Positions 1-6,848 of a stretch of DNA of 35,868 bases are shown piece by piece. The notes under the pieces were generated by a model. The model worked only from the letters and a program-made list of their open reading frames with translations. It did not search any database and was not told where the DNA came from. Source of the DNA: a virus. Location of the stretch: positions 1-35,868 of the IMG/VR virus record IMGVR_UViG_3300025120_000214; one strand, written 5' to 3'. Within the stretch, counting starts at the first letter, position 1. The number at the start of each line of letters is the position of its first letter. Position numbers and translations under genes: made by a program.

Positions 1-107
1 GTATCATATCTTGTCTCACTACTGATTGCTGAAGAGGTAATAGCCGACTGCAGCCATAGCAAGCAGAGTAGAACCACCAACGATCCAACCAAGTAGTTTA
101 AAATCAT
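1..107 (-). CDS. Small membrane protein, partial (left allele of the 82-aa gene)
   Basis: The start codon ATG is at 107-105 and the frame stays open to the window edge, giving about 35 residues beginning MILNYLVGSLVVLLCLLWLQ. This is one strongly hydrophobic membrane-spanning or signal-anchor helix. The frame lies inside the 3' end of the 160-aa gene (19-501), and the complete copy at 32790-33038 has the same nested arrangement. The rest of this allele is cut off. Function is unknown. Nested short membrane genes beside a holin and endolysin are often lysis accessories, but no spanin signature is clear here. Confidence 0.4.
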   Translation of the reverse strand, partial: MILNYLVGSLVVLLCLLWLQSAITSSAISSETRYD

Positions 108-501
108 TAATCATTTCTTTCCGTCGTTTTGACTTGGCTGCCAATCGTTTCTTTTCTGCGTCAGCATAATCTTTGATGCGTTTCTTTCGCTCGTCTTGTA
201 TCCCCTTGAAAGTGCCATGCCCAAACCTTTGATCTATAAGTACAGAAACTGTGTAGAGTTCTTCTTCAGCAAGTTTTGCATCTATGGTATCGGACGCAAT
301 TGAACTTATAGAAAAACTACCTGGTGCAGCTTTCTTTGTCTTTGCACTGTCGATCCTTGCCTTGCCATCCAATAGCTGATCGATACTTGATGCAATATCT
401 CGCACACTATTCGCAGTACCAATGCCACTTTTAATAGCATCGACCGCACTCTTGAATGCACTCGCAGCCATGATTGCTTCACCAACCCCAAAACCAAGCA
501 T
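19..501 (-). CDS. Late membrane protein with C-terminal TM helix (left allele, 160 aa)
   Basis: This 160-aa protein begins MLGFGVGEAIMAAS. Its small-residue N-terminus is followed by charged, probably coiled-coil helix around residues 75-130 (KRIKDYADAEKKRLAAKSKR). It ends with one clear membrane helix at about 136-157 (LLGWIVGGSTLLAMAAVGYYLF). The allele at 32950-33441 has the same two ends with a diverged middle. Families like this occur in marine phages next to lysis or tail genes and have no established function. The position between tail-appendage and lysis genes on the circular map fits a membrane-acting accessory or an anchored virion protein. The gene is real because it is conserved in two diverged copies. 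Confidence 0.8.
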   Translation of the reverse strand: MLGFGVGEAIMAASAFKSAVDAIKSGIGTANSVRDIASSIDQLLDGKARIDSAKTKKAAPGSFSISSIASDTIDAKLAEEELYTVSVLIDQRFGHGTFKGIQDERKKRIKDYADAEKKRLAAKSKRRKEMINDFKLLGWIVGGSTLLAMAAVGYYLFSNQ

Positions 502-520
502 GGTTCCCCCTAGTCGTTTA

Positions 521-682
521 CTAATTTATTTGAAATAATACTCCAATGAGCATTGTGATGACGGCTCCCATTCCAATATAAAGAATGGCTTCCAATCTCT
601 TTAAGCGAAAGAACAGCTCCTTAAACTGAATGTTTACCTCTGTCTCCAGTTTTGTAACACGTTGATCTAATGCTTTGGTCAT
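521..682 (-). CDS. XhlA-like small coiled-coil/TM protein (left allele, 53 aa)
   Basis: The frame from ATG at 682 to TAG at 521 encodes 53 residues beginning MTKALDQRVTKLETE. The N-terminal half is a heptad-like charged helix. The C-terminal half is one membrane helix (YIGMGAVITMLIGVLFQIN). This layout matches the haemolysin XhlA-like family often found in phage lysis cassettes; the match is by architecture only. Its ATG overlaps the stop of the 137-aa gene (TAATG), so translation is probably coupled. The right copy at 33461-33622 has identical gene ends and a diverged centre, which supports real coding. Confidence 0.7.
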   Translation of the reverse strand: MTKALDQRVTKLETEVNIQFKELFFRLKRLEAILYIGMGAVITMLIGVLFQIN

Positions 683-1095
683 TAGCTAGGCTTAGTAGGG
701 AATGTAACAGAAGACATATCTAGCGACCCATCGGCTGATAGCTTTGGTGATGCACTTGCTGGCAAGTCACGCAATGATTGTCTATAGGTCTTCCAGTTAT
801 CGGCAAGAGTTACATCAGAGTTTGCCATCCAATCACACTCAGCTAATAGCCTATCTCGCTCAACTCTAAGCAATCGCATAGGCTCTGCATTTGTAAGCTC
901 TGTCTTTTTGTCAGATACAGCTTTCCAAGTTGTGCCAAAGTCACTAGGCGTTGAGCTTTCAATCGCACTTCCATTGCTGTCTGCTCCAGTTACTTTACGA
1001 AACATAGCGTTGAACTCTGCTTCACTTGTAGGCTCACCCCTGAGTACCCACTCTTTGATACCTAATGCTGATATTGCTTGTGATATTGTTGTCAT
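682..1095 (-). CDS. Tail assembly chaperone-like protein (left allele, 137 aa)
   Basis: The C-terminal half carries the pattern RDRLLAECDW...NWKTYRQSLRDLP. This is typical of the Phage_tail_APC family, small tail-assembly chaperones found beside tail-fibre genes. The N-terminal half (GIKEWVLRGEPTSEAEFNAM) is conserved in the right allele at 35249-35662, while the segment just after the chaperone core motif differs. The ATG overlaps the stop of the upstream 169-aa gene by ATGA. It probably helps fold or attach the small appendage proteins encoded directly upstream. The family call rests on the motif and the neighbours. Confidence 0.7.
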   Translation of the reverse strand: MTTISQAISALGIKEWVLRGEPTSEAEFNAMFRKVTGADSNGSAIESSTPSDFGTTWKAVSDKKTELTNAEPMRLLRVERDRLLAECDWMANSDVTLADNWKTYRQSLRDLPASASPKLSADGSLDMSSVTFPTKPS

Positions 1096-1601
1096 TGTTT
1101 TATCTCCTTTAAGGTAATAGTCGTTCCTTGCCTACAATCTTCACTAGACCTATCGCCTAAAAATAAAGTATTTGAAGTATTTGACCTTATTTGCAATTTG
1201 TATACTGTAGCTGAAGTTGTTCCTGGGCTGTCAAGAAACTCAATATGTAATTGGTGCAACTCATCTGCTGAACTATTATACAATGTCCTTGTTGATGATT
1301 GAGCTTTTGCACTCGTTGGCTGTCCGATATTTGTTGAACCTCTTACAATATTAAATGAAGCTATTCTTGAGCCTGTATTCATTCCATAGGCACCACTAAC
1401 AGTAACAAGAACTTTGCTCGTTGAAAATTTTGGTGAAATAGTTAAGGTTACTCCAGTTACATCGACAAAGCTCGTTGACGCTGATTGAAAATGGTCATCA
1501 ACTTTAGTAGTGCTTAGAACTTGCACCACATGACCAGCTGGCATAGCCACAGTTCCAGACGTTGTCTTACCCTGAATTGTATCGACTTTTAACGTAGACA
1601 T
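1092..1601 (-). CDS. Small tail appendage / putative receptor-binding protein (169 aa)
   Basis: The N-terminus MSTLKVDTIQGKTTSGTVAM is a recurrent start in marine phage fibre-like proteins (M-x-TLK-x-x-T-x-x-G). Residues after about 22 (GHVVQVLSTTKVDD, then STSFVDVTGVTLTISPKF) are beta-rich and paralogous to the gene at 1630-2157. Both end in a similar E-I-x-Q. A Ser/Thr/Gly-rich composition fits an exposed trimeric beta-structure. The right allele lacks this gene: there the chaperone abuts the 175-aa-type gene directly. It is therefore a mobile cassette in the appendage locus. Receptor binding is inferred. Confidence 0.6.
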   Translation of the reverse strand: MSTLKVDTIQGKTTSGTVAMPAGHVVQVLSTTKVDDHFQSASTSFVDVTGVTLTISPKFSTSKVLVTVSGAYGMNTGSRIASFNIVRGSTNIGQPTSAKAQSSTRTLYNSSADELHQLHIEFLDSPGTTSATVYKLQIRSNTSNTLFLGDRSSEDCRQGTTITLKEIKQ

Positions 1602-1629
1602 AGTGACCTCATAATTTTGTTATCAATAC

Positions 1630-2157
1630 TCATTGGGCTATCTCCTCTACTTTTATTGAACTGGTATAATTAGAGCCATCATTAATTCTAAATCCCCCAC
1701 TATCTGAGCTAGTAAAATTTTGCATTTGTAGTTTTATTGTTTTTGCGTTTGTGTTTGAAGCACTTACAGTTACTAGTTTATGCAATCTTGCAAAAATAGC
1801 TATTGATGATGAACCACCAATCGCAATCATCATTTCCCTATTATCTCCTGATGCTGAAATATTAGAACCATCAACATTTATGTCCACAGAACCACCATTA
1901 TCATCACTACTTCTAAAACTATAGGCATGAACACTATAGCTAATATGTAAAACACTTGATGCAAGTTTTGGTGTAAATGTAAATGAAGAACCACCAACAT
2001 CAACGTAAGAAGTGCTTGTTGTATTTGTTAGTGTAGTGAAACTATGGAACTGTGTTTGAATAACATGACCTACACTTGCAAACGTGCCATCAGTACTAAC
2101 AGTCGCAGAAGCAGTACCATTCGTATGCTTTATATTTTGTACTAGAAGATTGCTCAT
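1630..2157 (-). CDS. Small tail appendage / putative receptor-binding protein (175 aa, left allele)
   Basis: The best start is ATG at 2157 (MSNLLVQNIKHTNGTASATV), which overlaps the stop of the 63-aa gene as ATGA; a longer start at 2169 is possible. The rest is beta-rich (GHVIQTQFHSF, then TSTSYVDVGGSSFTFTPKL) and paralogous to the 169-aa neighbour. The protein ends in EEIAQ. The 3' part is repeated almost identically at 35659-35868. The locus, composition and paralogy suggest a virion surface protein attached near the short fibre. The host ligand is unknown. Confidence 0.6.
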   Translation of the reverse strand: MSNLLVQNIKHTNGTASATVSTDGTFASVGHVIQTQFHSFTTLTNTTSTSYVDVGGSSFTFTPKLASSVLHISYSVHAYSFRSSDDNGGSVDINVDGSNISASGDNREMMIAIGGSSSIAIFARLHKLVTVSASNTNAKTIKLQMQNFTSSDSGGFRINDGSNYTSSIKVEEIAQ

Positions 2158-2345
2158 ACTATCACCCAATTTCCACCAGAACTTATTGTGACTGTCACTC
2201 CTGATGCTACTGTGATTGTACCAGCTGACATGGCATTATTAGTGCCATCTATAGTCAAAGAATTAGTCACTGTTTGCTCATGCTGTCGAATAACTGGCTC
2301 ATAGCTTGTATTCTCGCCTATCTTTCCTAAATCATATTCTGACAT
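2154..2345 (-). CDS. Small tail-associated protein (63 aa)
   Basis: This is a 63-aa protein with the C-terminal pattern NAMSAGTITVASGVTVTI followed by GGNWVIV. Short proteins with this ending are common beside tail-fibre genes in marine phages; the role is not established. The ATG at 2345 overlaps the TAA of the upstream gene (TAATG), and its stop overlaps the next ATG. It therefore sits in a coupled string of tail genes. It could be a fibre-tip cap or a small adaptor; that is inference. Confidence 0.6.
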   Translation of the reverse strand: MSEYDLGKIGENTSYEPVIRQHEQTVTNSLTIDGTNNAMSAGTITVASGVTVTISSGGNWVIV

Positions 2346-2704
2346 TATGTAATTTCCATTATGCTCATGGTAACGCTTAGCTTATCAGCGACGCTACAGT
2401 CAATTTCTATCTGGTCCGTCGTTTCTAAAACAACCTTACCACCTGCTAGTACGTTTGTGCTTTGCCCTGTGGCTATAGGAATATCTTTTGCTAAGAAAGT
2501 AGTTGTATTAGTAGCTGTTCGACCACCCCCTGACGTATCAGACACAAGTTTAACACTCGCTGTGACTTGTGCTGTGTGAATATTACACAACATCAATCCA
2601 ATAACGACTGTGGTTGTACTTCCCGGGGTAGTATATAAGTCTTCTGGCGTACCAGCAGACGCTGGCATTACATCATGACTAACTAATTTAAAATTATTTG
2701 CCAA
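2345..2704 (-). CDS. Small virion-associated protein, TTG start (119 aa)
   Basis: The start is TTG at 2704, placed correctly after AAAGGAG, and no ATG occurs early in the frame. The protein is beta-rich and Thr/Val-rich (TPGSTTTVVIGLMLCNI) and ends KLSVTMSIMEIT. Similar small proteins lie just downstream of fibre genes in marine podoviruses and are thought to be structural. The gene lies 12 bases downstream of the fibre gene and overlaps the following 63-aa gene. No enzyme motif is visible. Confidence 0.6.
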   Translation of the reverse strand: MANNFKLVSHDVMPASAGTPEDLYTTPGSTTTVVIGLMLCNIHTAQVTASVKLVSDTSGGGRTATNTTTFLAKDIPIATGQSTNVLAGGKVVLETTDQIEIDCSVADKLSVTMSIMEIT

Positions 2705-2716
2705 ATTATTTCTCCT

Positions 2717-4378
2717 TTATCCCAAAGCTATAGCTAATGCAACCGAATTTGCTTCTGCCGTTGCTTCTGTTGTTGCACCAATATCACTCACTACTTCTGA
2801 TGCACTTCTACCCTCAATCGATGTACCATTTACTCTTAGAAAATCATCGTCAGCAATCCCACTTGTTGCGACCAAAACATTGCCATTTGATATACCAGTT
2901 GATAGTGTTGCCGTTGTTGTAATGGCAGTACTATTTAATGTCATAGCATCAGCTTCTAATGTTCCGTCAATATCTACGTTTCCAGATATATCAAGACTAG
3001 CTGCTGCAATCTCACCACTAGCCGTTAATGAGGTTATATTAGGATTTGCACCCGACCCTGCTAAACTTGCCATATCAGCAATAACAGAACTTGTAGCAAG
3101 TAAGTTCATGTCTGCAACGATGTCACTTGTGGCAAGAGTATTGAGGTCACTAACGATATCTGATGTCGCTAGGGTATTGATGTCTGAAACGATATCGGAT
3201 GTTGCTAGGGTATTAAGGTCACTAACAATATCACTTGTTGCTAGTGTATTCATATCTGAAATTACATCACTTGTTGCTAGTAATGCCATATCAGCTATTA
3301 CATCAGCATTTCCTAATAAAGCCATATCAGCAACAACATCAGCAGTTCCTAACAAAGCCATGTCTGTAATCACGGCACTTGCAGCAAGGGCAGAAATATT
3401 TGAGTTTGCACTTGCTACCGTGTTGATATTTGTTTGTTCAGAACTTGTTGGCTTAACATCTATCCAAGCCGATCCGTTATAGACCTTCATGCCTGTACCA
3501 TCGGTCTTAAAATATAAGTCACCAGCGTCTAAATTTGACGATGGATCAGAACTAGCTGCGCCATGATATTGACCTGTGAAGGTTGATAAAGATGTTGCTG
3601 CTGCGGTTGCGCTGCTTGCCGCTGCCGTTGCACTACTGGCTGCCGCTGTTTGTGCCGTGGTTGATGATGCAGCATCCACGATTAAAGACCATTTCGCGCT
3701 ATCTGTATTGGTGGTCAGAGGTTGCGATCCAGAACTTGTGTGAGCCGTGATACATATAAAGATATTATTTGTGCTAGTATCTTTCACCAGGTCACGAACA
3801 ACGTAACTGGTACTAGCTCCCCAATTGCCTTTGAGCGTTCCAATCTCTTGTGTAACCGCAAGCTCTCCAGACCCATTAAAAGACAATAACTTGTTTGCTC
3901 GATCTGTTGATGAGGTAGTAAACTCTGTTGAGGTCATCGTGTTAGTACGACTAATCTTTATAGATCTATTCAACTCTTCGTCGTGCTGTTGTATCATGCG
4001 CACCACTTTGTCGAAATTTGTTTCAAGCGTTTCAGCTGGGAACGGATCATTAGCAACTAGATTTAATGCCTGTGTGTTTGCTAGCTCCGATCTTATAACA
4101 ACTGTTTCGCCGGACGCCGGTCTAAAATCACTTGATGAATAATGAGCATCACTTGTGGTTCCAGTATTGAATTTAAATAAAACTGTGCCGCCGCTCGATA
4201 CTCCAGCACCAGTAACGACATAATGCGTATCTAATGTTTTAACTGTCTCCGACCCTGTTGATGACCGAATGATAACTGTCAGATCTGCATTTGCGAAAAT
4301 TGGGAAATCATAGGCAAAAGAATGAGTCGATCCGTTTCCCGAATAGCTTTTCGAGATTGTAGTAGTGCTAATTGTCAT
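2717..4378 (-). CDS. Tail fibre with T7-type N-terminal attachment domain (553 aa)
   Basis: Residues 1 to about 150 match the T7 tail-fibre N-terminal domain, which joins the fibre to the tail: YSGNGSTHSFAYDFPIF near the start, then FPAETLETNFDKVVRMIQQH. An Ala/Ser-rich stalk (about 235-265) and a common fibre segment (LDAGDLYFKTDGTGMKVYNG) follow. Then come eight 12-residue repeats (340-435) with consensus LNTLATSDIVSD. The C-terminus is short (ending VALAIALG), with no obvious receptor-binding tip or chaperone domain. Host recognition may therefore be delegated to the small appendage proteins encoded downstream. SD GAGG precedes the ATG. Confidence 0.88.
   Translation of the reverse strand: MTISTTTISKSYSGNGSTHSFAYDFPIFANADLTVIIRSSTGSETVKTLDTHYVVTGAGVSSGGTVLFKFNTGTTSDAHYSSSDFRPASGETVVIRSELANTQALNLVANDPFPAETLETNFDKVVRMIQQHDEELNRSIKISRTNTMTSTEFTTSSTDRANKLLSFNGSGELAVTQEIGTLKGNWGASTSYVVRDLVKDTSTNNIFICITAHTSSGSQPLTTNTDSAKWSLIVDAASSTTAQTAAASSATAAASSATAAATSLSTFTGQYHGAASSDPSSNLDAGDLYFKTDGTGMKVYNGSAWIDVKPTSSEQTNINTVASANSNISALAASAVITDMALLGTADVVADMALLGNADVIADMALLATSDVISDMNTLATSDIVSDLNTLATSDIVSDINTLATSDIVSDLNTLATSDIVADMNLLATSSVIADMASLAGSGANPNITSLTASGEIAAASLDISGNVDIDGTLEADAMTLNSTAITTTATLSTGISNGNVLVATSGIADDDFLRVNGTSIEGRSASEVVSDIGATTEATAEANSVALAIALG
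3074..3361 (-). repeat. 36-bp tandem repeats encoding a 12-residue fibre repeat
   Basis: Eight 36-bp units encode successive copies of a 12-aa motif, from MALLGTADVVAD to MNLLATSSVIAD. The units are not identical: the central four are close copies (LNTLATSDIVSD type) and the outer ones have drifted. The fixed spacing of Leu, Asp and Val/Ile fits a regular fibrous stalk. Repeats like this change length easily by slippage or recombination. Confidence 0.85.
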
Positions 4379-4382
4379 GTAT

Positions 4383-6848
4383 TTACCTCGTTAGATTATC
4401 AAATCTTGGTGCGCGTCGTGGCTCTGTTTTTCCCTGTTGCCACCAATAACTATTGCCATAGTTGGTTCTTTGCTGTTTCTCAAGACGACGCCATTTGCTT
4501 TTCATCTTTGGATCCGTCATGTCTGATAGCTGATCCCAAACCATCCGCTCCATTCCTAGTCGTGCATACCACATCGAAGAACCTGGCATATATCGCTTTA
4601 TAAAATTAACTGTTTCTGCGGCTGCGTTAGTGTCCTCGCCTTGTGCCAGTTGAAACATATTTCCAATTGTTAGCTTTCGAACATCATCAAGAAATCCTAC
4701 CGCTGGGCCAGCAACAGCAACGCCTAAACCCTGACCAAAGCGATTTACATCTGAAAACAGAAAGTCACCATATAATCCAAAACCACCAGATGCCATCAAT
4801 GCTTGACCCCAAAACTTAGGATCGTCCATTGGTCTAGGATCCCGGCCTTTTGCAAGTTCTTTCATTTGCAAACCAAAGGCAGCTAATATTGTTCCTCCAA
4901 TAATAAACTGTGATAAGTATCCAGCTTTACCATTATTCTTTAATTCTGTGACACCTCTAATAACGTGCGTATTCATTATGGTAACACCGAAATTTTTATA
5001 CATCGCAAACGATCGTAGAATTTCACCGCCAACTGTTCCTGGCGCTGTACCAGCTAAAAGCGTTTGCCTGGATCTAAGCGATCCGGTAGGAACAGCAAAT
5101 TCCGTTTCCGTATTAACCATCTCTAGGATCCGTGTACCAAGTCTTTCCGCATCCGCACCATCAATATCAGTTCGATCAATAAGGTTTTGTACGCTAAAAA
5201 ATGATGCGCCACTTTCATCAAGCAAATCTGTCTGGCGAATTATCTCCCAATCTCTTGACGAAAACCCATATCTTTCAAACGCTCCTTTTAATCCTTCGTC
5301 TAATTGATCGAATGTCTTACCAACATTATCAGCAAGAGTTCCCATAAATTGCTGACCAAACGCCCATCGACCAGCTTGTGTCCAGGGCGAAAGTAAAGAG
5401 GCACGCATAACAAAGTCACTTATGCGCCGGGTAATCTCTGGCCCACTAATTTCTCCAATGTAGCGCATTTGCGCTGACGCAACACTAGTCCAACCATCAG
5501 AAATTAATCCTAGTCTTGTTGCTAATTTACCGCGTTCCTTTGCTCCAAGCGGTTCCATGAATTTTAAAACCTGGCCCAATGTTTTTACTTGAGGCAATCC
5601 ATTGAATTTTCTCGCCAAAGCCTGGCTGTTTAAATCCGTTACTGCTGTAAAGAATGTCGTACCTAACTGAGCAGACGTTAGTATATTTCTTAGACCGGCA
5701 AAGGTATTCGCAAAAAAGCCGTTTATTGGCGAATTGAGAGTCCCCATATGTGCCCTGTATAATGTATCCATCTTGACGCCAGCTGCCCTGGCTTTATCTG
5801 CACCAACACCAGTTTTTGCTGCTTTTGCGTTTAAAGAGGCTTTCATCGCATTCATTGTTGTTACTGGATTAGGCCCAAGAACCTCCATCATCCCTATATC
5901 GCGTGACATACTAGAGATATGCGACATCATTGTGTCGAATACGTTTACGTTTCCAAATTCCTCCTGGTAGGCCATCCACGCATCAGCGTTTTTAAATTTA
6001 AGAAAACGATGATCAAGCCGCCGGTTAGCCATCGATCGGCCTTGCAGCACACCTCCAGATTTTAGTTTGTTATATCCCTCTTGCGTTATCGTATCGTACA
6101 CATCGTTTAAGACTGCTTTCAATCGCACTTCATTAAAAGCCAATCCAGTTTGCTCATCGATCATGCCATCAACATCGAGTTTGCTAAAAATCTTAGCTAC
6201 CCACTCTTCTTTTGGCGCTTTCCTAATTCGTAAATTGTCATGGACTTGAGGAAATCCATAGTTTCTTAGCTTTGCTATAGCGCCTCCGGCAGCATTAAAA
6301 CGCTTTCTTAGCATCTCATGCGCTGCATACCAAGCTGACGACATCTCTCTTGCAGCGGTATCACCAGTATTTTCGCCAAACGCTTCTTTTATCATGTTCT
6401 TTTGTGTTGCTTTATTCTGCGTTTCACCAAACACATTTCTTTTAAAAGAGGCCAGGACTTCAGACATTCGACTATGAGCAAGGTTTCTAACAGCGTTTGC
6501 CCTACTTTCTACAGACGAAAACTTTTGATCACGAACATGGCCGAGCATATCAACAGCGGCAGCATTAGGATCCAGATTACCAAACACTGTTCTATGTGTG
6601 TCCAGGATCCCTTCGATCTCACGCCAGCTTTTTGCCTGGAGTAATTTCTTGCGTCTTGTTTCAAACTTTTGTCGGCGAATTGCATCTAACGTATCAGCGG
6701 CGGCCCTAGCTGCTGCCGGTGCGTTTGCCATATTCCCTCGATACTCACCTTCCAGCTGATCAAACATAGTGTTAATCTCATTGGCATCCTCTTCACGGAT
6801 AAGACCTTCATTAACGCCATCATTAATACATTCTCTAAAACCGGTCAT
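4383..6848 (-). CDS. Large internal virion / ejection protein (821 aa)
   Basis: This 821-aa, mainly alpha-helical protein is encoded between the ParB/RelA-like gene and the tail fibre, where T7-like phages encode the last internal virion protein. The ATG overlaps the previous stop (ATGA). The N-terminal 200 residues are charged helices. The middle (GLRNILTSAQLGTTFFTAVTD) and C-terminal parts contain Gly/Ala-rich hydrophobic stretches (IIGGTILAAFGLQM) that could insert into membranes. It resembles C-terminal segments of large polyvalent phage proteins of the LPD38 type. No lytic transglycosylase motif was found. A role in DNA ejection is inferred from size, order and composition. Confidence 0.65.
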   Translation of the reverse strand: MTGFRECINDGVNEGLIREEDANEINTMFDQLEGEYRGNMANAPAAARAAADTLDAIRRQKFETRRKKLLQAKSWREIEGILDTHRTVFGNLDPNAAAVDMLGHVRDQKFSSVESRANAVRNLAHSRMSEVLASFKRNVFGETQNKATQKNMIKEAFGENTGDTAAREMSSAWYAAHEMLRKRFNAAGGAIAKLRNYGFPQVHDNLRIRKAPKEEWVAKIFSKLDVDGMIDEQTGLAFNEVRLKAVLNDVYDTITQEGYNKLKSGGVLQGRSMANRRLDHRFLKFKNADAWMAYQEEFGNVNVFDTMMSHISSMSRDIGMMEVLGPNPVTTMNAMKASLNAKAAKTGVGADKARAAGVKMDTLYRAHMGTLNSPINGFFANTFAGLRNILTSAQLGTTFFTAVTDLNSQALARKFNGLPQVKTLGQVLKFMEPLGAKERGKLATRLGLISDGWTSVASAQMRYIGEISGPEITRRISDFVMRASLLSPWTQAGRWAFGQQFMGTLADNVGKTFDQLDEGLKGAFERYGFSSRDWEIIRQTDLLDESGASFFSVQNLIDRTDIDGADAERLGTRILEMVNTETEFAVPTGSLRSRQTLLAGTAPGTVGGEILRSFAMYKNFGVTIMNTHVIRGVTELKNNGKAGYLSQFIIGGTILAAFGLQMKELAKGRDPRPMDDPKFWGQALMASGGFGLYGDFLFSDVNRFGQGLGVAVAGPAVGFLDDVRKLTIGNMFQLAQGEDTNAAAETVNFIKRYMPGSSMWYARLGMERMVWDQLSDMTDPKMKSKWRRLEKQQRTNYGNSYWWQQGKTEPRRAPRFDNLTR

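Larger units (their letters stand above)
1..2169. repeat. Left copy of a diverged terminal redundancy
   Basis: The first 2.2 kb matches 32932-35868 in patches. Both begin with the same bases (GTATCATATCTTG), and both encode in the same order a small overlapping membrane gene, a 160/163-aa membrane protein, a 53-aa coiled-coil/TM protein, a 137-aa tail-assembly chaperone and a 175-aa-type appendage protein. Some tracts are identical or nearly so and others have diverged strongly. The left copy carries a 169-aa gene that the right copy lacks. It lacks the four right-hand genes at 33622-35240. Most likely these are two alleles of one locus on a circular map. Confidence 0.85.

Noticed and set aside
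2880-3482. 200-aa plus-strand frame opposite the tail fibre
   Set aside because: It is a mirror of the 36-bp repeat array in the real minus-strand fibre gene.
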